Shown here: piece after piece, positions 1-6,522 of the stretch | Position numbering within the stretch: the first letter of the stretch is position 1 | Layout of the letters: each line of letters starts with the position of its first letter | From: JAGFIY01 sp964499285 | GTDB lineage: Bacteria; Bacteroidota; Ignavibacteria; Ignavibacteriales; Melioribacteraceae | Assembly (NCBI GenBank): GCA_964499285.1 | Contig: CAZCLA010000072.1 | Span: 1 to 7,057, forward strand | DNA length: 7,057 nt | Reading direction: 5' to 3' | The notes under the pieces: generated by a model | The model's database searches: none | What the model was told of the DNA's origin: nothing | The model's input: only the letters and a program-made list of their open reading frames with translations | Made by a program: the position numbers and the translations under genes

Positions 1-73
1 CACGGAGTTTGTGTCCGTAATGTGGGTGGAGAGAAACGTCTGGGAATTTTATTTTAGTTATTTGGAGTTGCAT
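1..73 (-). CDS. cas6: Cas6 pre-crRNA endoribonuclease, N-terminal fragment (cut by window edge)
   Basis: Only the first 24 codons are present; the gene runs off the left edge. The visible peptide contains KFPDVSLHPHYGHKLR, followed by a G-initial codon. This matches the N-terminal pattern of the Cas6b family, in which a first beta strand with a F-P-D signature leads to a conserved K-L-R-G segment. Cas6 is a ferredoxin-fold RNase that cleaves CRISPR precursor RNA inside the repeat to release mature crRNAs for Cascade. The ATG at 73-71 lies 2 bases after the cas3 stop codon, so the gene is almost certainly translated from the same mRNA. No good ribosome binding site is close; an AAAGGA lies about 17 bases upstream, which is too far to be convincing. 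The catalytic residues are not visible, so the call rests on the N-terminal motif plus operon position. Confidence 0.75.
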   Translation of the reverse strand, partial: MQLQITKIKFPDVSLHPHYGHKLR

Positions 74-75
74 GA

Positions 76-2481
76 TTACAAGTTCAATATTCCTTTGCCT
101 GCATTATCTCTTTTAAATCCAGTTTCAAGATCATAATAAATAGAAAGTTCTTCTTTGGAAACGTATCCTAATTCACCTTCCGTAAACCCATCAGCATAGC
201 TTTGCGGAACGGAAATAATATAATCATTAAACTGTTTTCTGATTTTTAAGAATTCATTTCGTTTTTCGAGCCCTGTTAGATCTTTATCGGATTTTATTTG
301 TTGGTAGGTGCTCAATACTTTTTGTGCATATTCTGAAATTGCAACAAATATATCTACTGTTGGATAGTCTTGTTCGATCAATTTGAATTTTGATAACTCG
401 GAATATCGCAAGGTGGTGACATATTCAAGGATTTTGCGAGATTCATTGTTAGACAACCCTTCTTTCACTTTACGAAAGTAAGAATAAGTGAATGGTAGTA
501 AGTCTTTTTCCTCTATAGTTGTCGATTCATTAGTAAAGACATCTCTCGTTTTCGATAGCAGATATTTATCATAAATTGATTGAGGGAAATAACGGCTTTC
601 ATTTTCTTGGCTAAAAATATTAAAAATTTTTACTTGTCCCCGTGTTTTGTTCATATTGAAATTTCTATTGCATCTACCTGCAACCTGATTAATAGAATCA
701 AATGGTGCAAAATCTCTATAGACTATATCGACATCCAAGTCAACACCTGCCTCAACAACTTGAGTGCTAACTATTATTTTTCGTTTTGGAGTATCATTTC
801 GAATTCTTCTTATCAAACACATTCTTAATTTCGGTATTATATTTGTTGATAAATAATAGAGCTTAGAATTTTCTTCAAATAATTCCTTCAGATTTGCATA
901 GACTCTTTGCGAAGACTTGATGGTATTTAAAACTATTAAGAAGTCTTTGTCGGGATTATTATTTATATCATCTTTTAATAATTTTATGAAATCATTTATT
1001 TCAATTTCATCAAAATTTATGTGTAGATCGAATCGGTTAAGAGCCGTAAAATATTTTTCCTTATTATAAACTAGTGGTTTAATTGAATCAATCACCAATG
1101 GCTGAGTGGCAGTCATAAAGACAAAATACGTATTAAAGTACTTGGCAAAAAAAACAACTATTTCTTTTAATAATAACCAGTACTTATGCGGAATAGCTTG
1201 AACTTCATCGAATAAAACTATACTGTTACTAATGTTGTGAAACTTGCGAATAGCACGATTTTTATTGGCAACTATTGAATGAAAAAACTGGTAAAATGTT
1301 GTAAAAATGATTTCCGAATTCCATCCTTCAATTTGCAGCAAGTTTTTTCCAACATCATTATTAGTATTTTCATATTGATTTTCTGTCATGGAATAAACTA
1401 CATCGGAAAGATGGTGATGTTTAAGTAAAACATCTGTTGACGGGTTATCGAGCACTTCATTTATGACCGAGTAGTTTTGATCAATTATGCTTAGAAAAGG
1501 GAGTGAATAAATAATTTTTGGAATATAATTTTTTTGCTCAATAATTCTTTGTCGTAATTTTAGTGCAAATGAAAAAGAGGTTAGGGTTTTACCACTCCCG
1601 GTAGGTAGATTAAGTGAAAGAATTTTATCCTTCTCTAAATCCAATTCTGAAGTACGAGAAACTACCTCATAATAAATGTCCTGTCTGATGTTGCTTATTT
1701 CATTTTGTTTTTGTGAAAAGTTGTCTTTAATAAAATTATCAACACTATCCGAGCTTAATTCATTTCTTGACGATTTGGCTATCTGTGCTGCATCGGTTTT
1801 GTCCGAGTCAAGCAGTATTGAGTATAATAATAGGGTGATAAAATAAAATAATAGTGTATTCTCATTATCAATGTTTCTTAATTTTCTTTTGCCAGGAAAA
1901 GTCTTCGATTTAAGCGAGATTAAAAATTCTTTCAATAACTTCAGATCAATAGAATGATTAATTAAAGAAAAGAGTTCTCGATAAATTTTGTTAGCATCTT
2001 CGATACTTATTGAAGTAAGCTGCTTTTCAATAATAGATAAATTGTCATTATTAATTATTGCATCATCAATAGCATCGTTTAAGTCTCCGTGATGTCTCCT
2101 TACAATTTGAAAACATATAACGGGTAAGTATTCGTAGTATTTTTTTTTAAGTAAATCTTTTTGGTTAAGATAGTCCTGAATCACATAATACGTAAATAAG
2201 GCAGATATTAAGCTATGATGAGTTTCGGATTTATTTTTTAATTTTTGTTTTATTTGCTCATCTTTTTCTAAAATATAATTTTGGAAGAAAGAAGTAAGTT
2301 TCCCAAAATCGTGACATACACCAACAATATAGGCTGAATCCGCAAGAATATTATTGTCGATAAATTCCTTGATATCAAGCTTTTTACTTAGAATTAATTC
2401 ACGGACGTTCAAACCAACATTACGCAAATGCTCTAATAAAGATTTATTTGGATGAGATAAATATTTATCCAAGGAAGACAA
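76..2481 (-). CDS. cas3: Cas3 nuclease-helicase (HD domain fused to SF2 helicase), type I-B
   Basis: Cas3 is recruited by target-bound Cascade and unwinds and degrades the displaced DNA strand. The 801-residue protein has the normal single-chain length. The HD nuclease domain (about 1-240) shows metal-ligand candidates H18, H57-D58 (in VCHDFGK), H88/H89, H130-H131 (in RRHHGD) and D227 (in LLDSDKTDA). The helicase follows: Walker A LPTGSGKT at 292-299, motif II DEVQ at 425-428, motif III TAT at 457-459, motif V around STQVVEAGVDLD (572-583) and motif VI QVAGRCNR at 599-606. All key residues look intact, so the enzyme should be active. The start is a TTG at 2481-2479, overlapping the end of cas5 by 17 bases. 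An in-frame TAA lies ten codons upstream with no ATG between, and the next internal Met is residue 365, beyond the HD domain. Translation is probably coupled to cas5. Confidence 0.97.
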   Translation of the reverse strand: MSSLDKYLSHPNKSLLEHLRNVGLNVRELILSKKLDIKEFIDNNILADSAYIVGVCHDFGKLTSFFQNYILEKDEQIKQKLKNKSETHHSLISALFTYYVIQDYLNQKDLLKKKYYEYLPVICFQIVRRHHGDLNDAIDDAIINNDNLSIIEKQLTSISIEDANKIYRELFSLINHSIDLKLLKEFLISLKSKTFPGKRKLRNIDNENTLLFYFITLLLYSILLDSDKTDAAQIAKSSRNELSSDSVDNFIKDNFSQKQNEISNIRQDIYYEVVSRTSELDLEKDKILSLNLPTGSGKTLTSFSFALKLRQRIIEQKNYIPKIIYSLPFLSIIDQNYSVINEVLDNPSTDVLLKHHHLSDVVYSMTENQYENTNNDVGKNLLQIEGWNSEIIFTTFYQFFHSIVANKNRAIRKFHNISNSIVLFDEVQAIPHKYWLLLKEIVVFFAKYFNTYFVFMTATQPLVIDSIKPLVYNKEKYFTALNRFDLHINFDEIEINDFIKLLKDDINNNPDKDFLIVLNTIKSSQRVYANLKELFEENSKLYYLSTNIIPKLRMCLIRRIRNDTPKRKIIVSTQVVEAGVDLDVDIVYRDFAPFDSINQVAGRCNRNFNMNKTRGQVKIFNIFSQENESRYFPQSIYDKYLLSKTRDVFTNESTTIEEKDLLPFTYSYFRKVKEGLSNNESRKILEYVTTLRYSELSKFKLIEQDYPTVDIFVAISEYAQKVLSTYQQIKSDKDLTGLEKRNEFLKIRKQFNDYIISVPQSYADGFTEGELGYVSKEELSIYYDLETGFKRDNAGKGILNL

Positions 2482-3220
2482 TGTTATCAGTAGAATTGTT
2501 GTTATAAATTAGTTGATAAAAACTATTTTTTAACACGACATTTATTGGTTTCCCGGTTCTCTCAAAAAGCACATCATCAAATTTTGTAACTACACGTTCT
2601 GTTGTTAACTCGAGTGGTAGTCTTTCGCTAAAATATTCTGATTCATAATCAAATATTTTCTGTTCCTCCATATTTATCAAGGAAAGGGGAATAGCAGTAT
2701 TGATAGAAACATAATCATTGGAAGATCTATCAGATACTTCATATTCACCAATAAATTTAAAATCAGCAAGATTTTCACTTAAACCTAAAACAGGTGTGTA
2801 AACAGATTTATGTTCGTTTAAGTGATTCTTTAGTTTTGTATAAAGTTCATCATCACTATGGGTGAAAAATATTCTATACTTGGGAGATTTTAAGTACTCA
2901 AAACTTACTTGAGTCCGTTGAGTTATAATATTCATACCAGGCCCGTGTGCCGTTTTAGTATCAATTAAGTTTTGAGCAAGCATTGTTTTCTTTATTGGAT
3001 TAATTATTCTGACTGCAATTGATAATTTGGCCAGCGTAAAAAATTGCAGATAGTTATTGTTATCTTTCTCTAGTCCTATTATTGCACCCAAAAGTCCGCA
3101 CAGGGCTGTTCTTGGTGGAACCGAAAATGTGAGTGGAGAAGTTGTCGTATAAAACTTTCTAAAATGTGCATACTCTGCCCATATATCAAAGACTAATATT
3201 TTTTTCGGTTTTTCATTCAT
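2465..3220 (-). CDS. cas5b: Cas5 (Cas5b/Cas5h type), Cascade subunit binding the crRNA 5' handle
   Basis: Cas5 is the RAMP-family subunit that grips the 5' handle of the crRNA and contacts the large subunit Cas8b at the foot of Cascade. The 251-residue product has the family's usual length. Residues 7-50 carry the diagnostic N-terminal beta strand and glycine-rich segment: VFDIWAEYAHFRKF, then TTTSPLTFSVPP, then CGLLGAIIGL. A second family-like stretch is TPVLGLSENLADF at 142-154. This fits the Cas5h profile class found with Csh1/Csh2 systems. The ATG at 3220-3218 follows the cas7 stop after only 5 bases, and the 3' end overlaps cas3 by 17 bases, so it sits in the middle of a single transcription unit. 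I see no strong Shine-Dalgarno sequence; coupling to cas7 translation is the likely means of initiation. Confidence 0.95.
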   Translation of the reverse strand: MNEKPKKILVFDIWAEYAHFRKFYTTTSPLTFSVPPRTALCGLLGAIIGLEKDNNNYLQFFTLAKLSIAVRIINPIKKTMLAQNLIDTKTAHGPGMNIITQRTQVSFEYLKSPKYRIFFTHSDDELYTKLKNHLNEHKSVYTPVLGLSENLADFKFIGEYEVSDRSSNDYVSINTAIPLSLINMEEQKIFDYESEYFSERLPLELTTERVVTKFDDVLFERTGKPINVVLKNSFYQLIYNNNSTDNIVFLG

Positions 3221-3225
3221 CTAAA

Positions 3226-4197
3226 TTACCAAGATATTTCGGTTACGTTTATTGAAGAATCTAATTCAGATTTTAGGTTAGTTTTTAGCCTTCCGTCAAT
3301 TTTTAGATTGATATCTTTTATAACATCTTTTTCTTCATTAATTCTTTTAGCTAACTCGCTTGTGTTGAGAGATAATTCCGAAATATCACGAATAGCCTCT
3401 TCTTGCTTCTCACTTTCAATCATAATTAGCCTATCTAGATCTCCAATATGGTAATTATTCTTTTTATAGTTGATTTTTAATAGAAACCTTGGCTCTTGCC
3501 CAGATTTACTCCTAGAGATAAGATTCTTAGTTCCGTTCCATAGTCCATCAAGCAATAATTCTATATCATCTTCAACAAGGTTGGTATGTTTTGCTGCGTT
3601 TTCATTTATAATGCCGTAAAAAGAAATGAGAGAATAAGGAAGTATATACTCTTCTCTGAGGGTCTTTTGTGTTTTTCCTTCAGAGGATGCAAATGCACCA
3701 GTACCCTTTATGTACTTCATCTCTACTCTATGTAAAGAACGGCCCATTCTAAATTGAACTGGACCAGTTAACTTAATTGAACCGGTAACGTTTTTGCTTT
3801 TCTCATTCTCTTCAATTTTTAGATCTAATGGAATAGTTGCGCCAAATAGTCTAACATCAATACAATCATTCAGTATTTTATTCTGAATAATTTCTTTTTG
3901 TTTATGGAAATCCTTACCAGTTAAATCCTGATCCTCTAAAAAATCTTGTGCTCTTAATTTCGCATCTTGAATTTTACCTTTTTCATCAATTTTTTCTTTT
4001 ACAAATATATCTTGATCCTTAAAATTCATTAAATAATCGCGCACAGTTCTTTTTAGGCGTACATCGGTAACAATGTTTATATTATTTTCTTCATCTACCC
4101 TTGGTTTATTACTATCTAGAGGATCTCCATTAGGGTTATTATCTTTAATATCATAAATGAACAAAATTTCAGAACGGTTACTAATTATCTGACTCAT
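3226..4197 (-). CDS. cas7b: Cas7 (Csh2-type), Cascade backbone subunit
   Basis: Cas7 polymerises along the crRNA spacer to form the Cascade backbone. Counting from the chosen start (323 residues), the signature DNNPNGDP lies at 19-26, followed by PRVD (32-35) and VTDVRLKRTVRDY (43-55). DCIDVRLFGA lies at 111-120 and GPVQFRMGRSLH at 145-156. This is the typical order for the Csh2/CT1132 class. I chose the ATG at 4197-4195 because an AGGA lies 5 bases before it and the resulting N-terminus (MSQIISNRSEILF) fits the family. Two in-frame ATGs at 4212 and 4209 would add four or five residues and cannot be excluded. With the chosen start the gene overlaps cas8b by 17 bases; the 5-base gap to cas5 follows. 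The protein looks complete. Confidence 0.96.
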   Translation of the reverse strand: MSQIISNRSEILFIYDIKDNNPNGDPLDSNKPRVDEENNINIVTDVRLKRTVRDYLMNFKDQDIFVKEKIDEKGKIQDAKLRAQDFLEDQDLTGKDFHKQKEIIQNKILNDCIDVRLFGATIPLDLKIEENEKSKNVTGSIKLTGPVQFRMGRSLHRVEMKYIKGTGAFASSEGKTQKTLREEYILPYSLISFYGIINENAAKHTNLVEDDIELLLDGLWNGTKNLISRSKSGQEPRFLLKINYKKNNYHIGDLDRLIMIESEKQEEAIRDISELSLNTSELAKRINEEKDVIKDINLKIDGRLKTNLKSELDSSINVTEISW

Positions 4198-4630
4198 TGT
4201 ATTCCTCATCATTTTGTTTTTTTTCAGTTTTAAAGTTGCTGCTCAAATTCATACCCAGCACAAAAAAGAAGCTTATTTCATCATTTGTTATTGTCCAATT
4301 ATTGCCTGCTCTTATTATATAAGCAGCAATTATTTCTTCAAGTTTTCGGTAATAATTTTCACCGTATTCTTCCAACTTGTTTTGTATTTCAGGTAATATT
4401 TTTTCTACTTGCTTTTTGTCCAGCTTCAATCCTTTTAATCTTGCTCTGAATGGTTGTGAATTTTTTAGTCTGTTTTGAATGTTTAATAAAAATTGTGTGA
4501 GTACTCCAGTAAGAAATACAGCTTTTTTGCTGTCTAGATCAAAGAAATCCGAAAATTCACTGAAGTAATTTTCAATTTTCCTTGATAAGTCATTTTCTGT
4601 AAAAACTAATGAACTTTTTTCTTCATTCAT
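4181..4630 (-). CDS. cas11b: Candidate Cas11b small subunit translated from an internal start within cas8b
   Basis: In type I-B, I-C and I-D systems the Cascade small subunit is known to be made from an internal start site near the 3' end of the large-subunit gene. Here Met469 of Cas8b is encoded by an ATG at 4630-4628. It is preceded by AAAGG (positions 4643-4639) with an 8-base spacer, a good Shine-Dalgarno arrangement and better than that of the annotated cas8b start. The product would be 149 residues in the same frame and with the same stop as Cas8b, a size expected for Cas11. It begins MNEEKSSLVF and is rich in predicted helices (for example 484-500, 503-524, 541-575 of Cas8b numbering). 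No other Met lies nearby: the only later one is Met595. The start is seen in the sequence; the function is inferred from the family. Confidence 0.6.
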   Translation of the reverse strand: MNEEKSSLVFTENDLSRKIENYFSEFSDFFDLDSKKAVFLTGVLTQFLLNIQNRLKNSQPFRARLKGLKLDKKQVEKILPEIQNKLEEYGENYYRKLEEIIAAYIIRAGNNWTITNDEISFFFVLGMNLSSNFKTEKKQNDEEYNESDN

Positions 4631-6034
4631 TTTGGAAGCCTTTGTTTTAATAAGATTAAGTTTATTAAGATACACAAGAAGTAGAAATCCTTTAAGCGTA
4701 TCATTAGTAGTCGAATTATTGTTAGAAAATACTTTTTGAATTTTCTTTACAATAAATTTGAGAAGGAAGTTATATGATAAAGGTTTACCTGTAATAATTT
4801 TATTAACAATATCTAGAAAATACTTCTGGCTTATCCATTTCTTTTCAATTGGATCATACAAAAAATTTCTTAAGATACCGAAGTTAAATCCCAGGGGGAC
4901 AGAATCAACAACTTTACCTTCTTTATAGTAAGGTACTAAATGATTAGCAAAAATTTTAATGGTATCAGTTTCCTTCTTGACATCGAACAATTTTTTTAAA
5001 CGAGATGGAAGAATATTTTGTATGTATTCAAGGATATTAAATACAGTACCATTAAATCCTTTTGGTGCTTCATAAAAAAGAAAATTTAAATTTAGAAAAT
5101 TTTGAAATTCGCTAAGTATTTCTAATACTTCATTTTCATCACTAGTTAATCTATCTATTTCGCTCTTACGAAAATTCGGGTCTCTCTGTTGTTCAAAAAT
5201 CTTAAATACTTCATTTGCATTTACTGTTGTGCTTTCGATGATGAATTGAGGTAGTAATAAATATTTTATTCCATAGAAATTAAAATCAAAAAACTTTTCA
5301 ATATGCTTTTTCCCTTCTTCTAATGCTAAAGCACATTTCAAACATACAGGATAGTTTTTCCAGGCATCACTTTGTTGAAAACCTCCGCTTACAAATCCCC
5401 GTTTATCAACTGTGTAAAACTTGAAAGTACTAACAAAACCCAATACTGTTGTTTTTTTATTTTTACAAATCGAACAATGGCAGTTCTCACCTTTCGAAGT
5501 TTTATTTCCTTTTGGAAATGAACTTTTGTAATAGAAATTCTCTTTTGCATTTTCAATTAAAATATTTTTAAAGAAATCAAATTCTCCTATATATTTGCCA
5601 TCAATCTTAATGCTTAGAATATTATTCTCTCGTGAAGAATACTTATTAAGCCCTTCTAAAATGCTATCATAATTTTGCTCAATGGATTTTTTAAGGGATG
5701 AAATGAATTCCTCGGATAATTCTTTTTTAAACCAAGCAACAATTTTTCCTTCAAACGTCTTTTTAGGCTCTGTTATCATCGCAATTGGTGTAAGATCTGT
5801 TCCTCTTGAAGCTCCTTTCCTATATAAATAGAGAGGTAATCGCTTTTCATCAAATTGTTCTAACTCGATTCCCTTAAATTGATACGTTTTGTTTTCATTG
5901 TAAAGGTTAATAAAAAGTATATTTTTTGTATAACGGTTACTTGGGTTATCAATCAGAATATCAATAGGATTATCTACCGATTTTTCATTGCATTCTAGTG
6001 CATATTTACCTATTTGATAAATTGATTCAATCAC
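4181..6034 (-). CDS. cas8b: Cas8b (Csh1/TM1802-like), type I-B Cascade large subunit
   Basis: Cas8b is the large Cascade subunit that reads the PAM and helps open the target DNA. The 617-residue sequence is divergent, as usual for this family, but has the TM1802/Csh1 hallmark: a split zinc-finger-like cysteine cluster, CHCSIC at 185-190 and CLKC at 231-234, separated by a segment ending in AWKNYPVC. The C-terminal third (about 469-617) is helical and corresponds to the small-subunit (Cas11) region; the tail is acidic. The start is a GTG at 6034-6032. An in-frame TAA lies upstream and no ATG lies between, and the N-terminus MIESIYQIGK fits the family. No Shine-Dalgarno sequence is evident. The stop codon of a 42-residue upstream ORF overlaps this start, so initiation may be coupled to it. 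It is the first gene of the cas operon and overlaps cas7 at its 3' end. Confidence 0.93.
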   Translation of the reverse strand: MIESIYQIGKYALECNEKSVDNPIDILIDNPSNRYTKNILFINLYNENKTYQFKGIELEQFDEKRLPLYLYRKGASRGTDLTPIAMITEPKKTFEGKIVAWFKKELSEEFISSLKKSIEQNYDSILEGLNKYSSRENNILSIKIDGKYIGEFDFFKNILIENAKENFYYKSSFPKGNKTSKGENCHCSICKNKKTTVLGFVSTFKFYTVDKRGFVSGGFQQSDAWKNYPVCLKCALALEEGKKHIEKFFDFNFYGIKYLLLPQFIIESTTVNANEVFKIFEQQRDPNFRKSEIDRLTSDENEVLEILSEFQNFLNLNFLFYEAPKGFNGTVFNILEYIQNILPSRLKKLFDVKKETDTIKIFANHLVPYYKEGKVVDSVPLGFNFGILRNFLYDPIEKKWISQKYFLDIVNKIITGKPLSYNFLLKFIVKKIQKVFSNNNSTTNDTLKGFLLLVYLNKLNLIKTKASKMNEEKSSLVFTENDLSRKIENYFSEFSDFFDLDSKKAVFLTGVLTQFLLNIQNRLKNSQPFRARLKGLKLDKKQVEKILPEIQNKLEEYGENYYRKLEEIIAAYIIRAGNNWTITNDEISFFFVLGMNLSSNFKTEKKQNDEEYNESDN

Positions 6035-6155
6035 GGTTATTAAGTGAACTATAATTTTTGGGAATGGAATTTAGTTGCAAAATGCTAATAATCGAATCAA
6101 GAGGGTCTTTGTTTTCTCTTAACTGTTTTCCGATTCTATTTAGTGAAGTTATCAT
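6027..6155 (-). CDS. 42-residue ORF resembling the Cas8b N-terminus, overlapping the cas8b start
   Basis: This short ORF begins with ATG at 6155-6153 and ends with TGA at 6029-6027, 8 bases inside cas8b in a different frame. Its peptide starts MITSLNRIGKQLRENKDPLD, while Cas8b starts MIESIYQIGKYALECNEKSV. They share M-I-x-S, I-G-K and the following E, then a P-(L/I)-D pair with a small gap, followed by a P-x-x-Y-like stretch. That is more likeness than expected for two neighbouring starts by chance, and suggests a remnant or duplicate of a Cas8b N-terminal segment. It could also act as a leader peptide that delivers ribosomes to the cas8b GTG. There is no Shine-Dalgarno sequence. The candidate -10 box lies 8-13 bases upstream, so the mRNA could be leaderless. 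Translation is unproven. Confidence 0.45.
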   Translation of the reverse strand: MITSLNRIGKQLRENKDPLDSIISILQLNSIPKNYSSLNNRD

Positions 6156-6252
6156 AGATAGAATTATAATGGTGAACAATTGAACGACAATTTGTTAATT
6201 AAATAGTTTAAATGCAAGGGAAAAGTGCTAATTAAAAAGGATTAGGAGTATG
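6035..6252. other. Spacer between the small-ORF locus and cas8b
   Basis: This 218-base spacer holds the candidate promoter and most of the 42-residue ORF. It also holds three copies of TGAAC on the plus strand (6045-6049, 6173-6177, 6181-6185), two of them inside the promoter spacer. An imperfect inverted repeat, AACAATT (6176-6182) with AATTTGTT (6189-6196), overlaps the -35 box. I see no terminator hairpin with a T-tract after the 89-residue ORF, and no CRISPR repeat. Confidence 0.6.
6163..6190 (-). promoter_or_regulatory. Candidate sigma70-type promoter for the cas operon
   Basis: Read on the minus strand, a TTGTCG box (6190-6185; 4 of 6 match to TTGACA) and a perfect TATAAT (6168-6163) are separated by 16 bases. 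Transcription would start near 6156, just before the ATG of the 42-residue ORF and about 120 bases ahead of the cas8b GTG. This is the best promoter-like arrangement in the spacer. I found no clear Bacteroidota-type TTTG / TAnnTTTG promoter. In DNA this AT-rich, a TATAAT can occur by chance, so confidence is moderate. Confidence 0.4.
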
Positions 6253-6522
6253 TTATTTATTCTCTGAATGATATTCATTCCTCAAACATTTAAGTATCTC
6301 AGATTTTTCTTCTCTTGTAATGCGAAGTTCGCTGAGGATTTTTAGGAGGCGTGTTTCTAGTATTTTTATTCGTTGTGTTGAATTGATAAGCTGGCGGAGA
6401 TCTTCGCGGTGCTGGTTTAATAGTATTTGATTTCCTTTTTTGAATTTATTGAGGAGGTAATTATAGGAAAGAATGAATAGCAGAAGGGATAATGATAGTA
6501 TGATTATTATATCGAGAAGCAT
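6253..6522 (-). CDS. Small membrane-anchored coiled-coil protein, unknown function
   Basis: I do not recognise a family. The 89-residue product has one strongly hydrophobic N-terminal segment (about 3-24, rich in I and L), followed at once by lysines (26-29). A mostly helical, charged region with heptad-like leucine and isoleucine spacing runs from about 30 to 86. This predicts a single-pass inner-membrane anchor with a cytoplasmic coiled coil. No signal-peptidase or lipobox motif is visible. The ATG at 6522-6520 overlaps the end of the upstream 126-residue ORF by 16 bases; a weak AGAG lies nearby. It is on the same strand as the cas operon but separated from cas8b by 218 bases with its own promoter candidate, so a link to CRISPR function is only positional. 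The clean topology makes it plausible as a real gene. Confidence 0.55.
   Translation of the reverse strand: MLLDIIIILSLSLLLFILSYNYLLNKFKKGNQILLNQHREDLRQLINSTQRIKILETRLLKILSELRITREEKSEILKCLRNEYHSENK

Noticed and set aside
580..828. 82-residue ORF on the plus strand
   Set aside because: It lies wholly antisense to the conserved helicase part of cas3, has no recognisable motif, and is a frame shadow of that gene.
4214..4396. 60-residue ORF on the plus strand
   Set aside because: It is antisense to the C-terminal part of cas8b and its composition is explained by the opposite strand.
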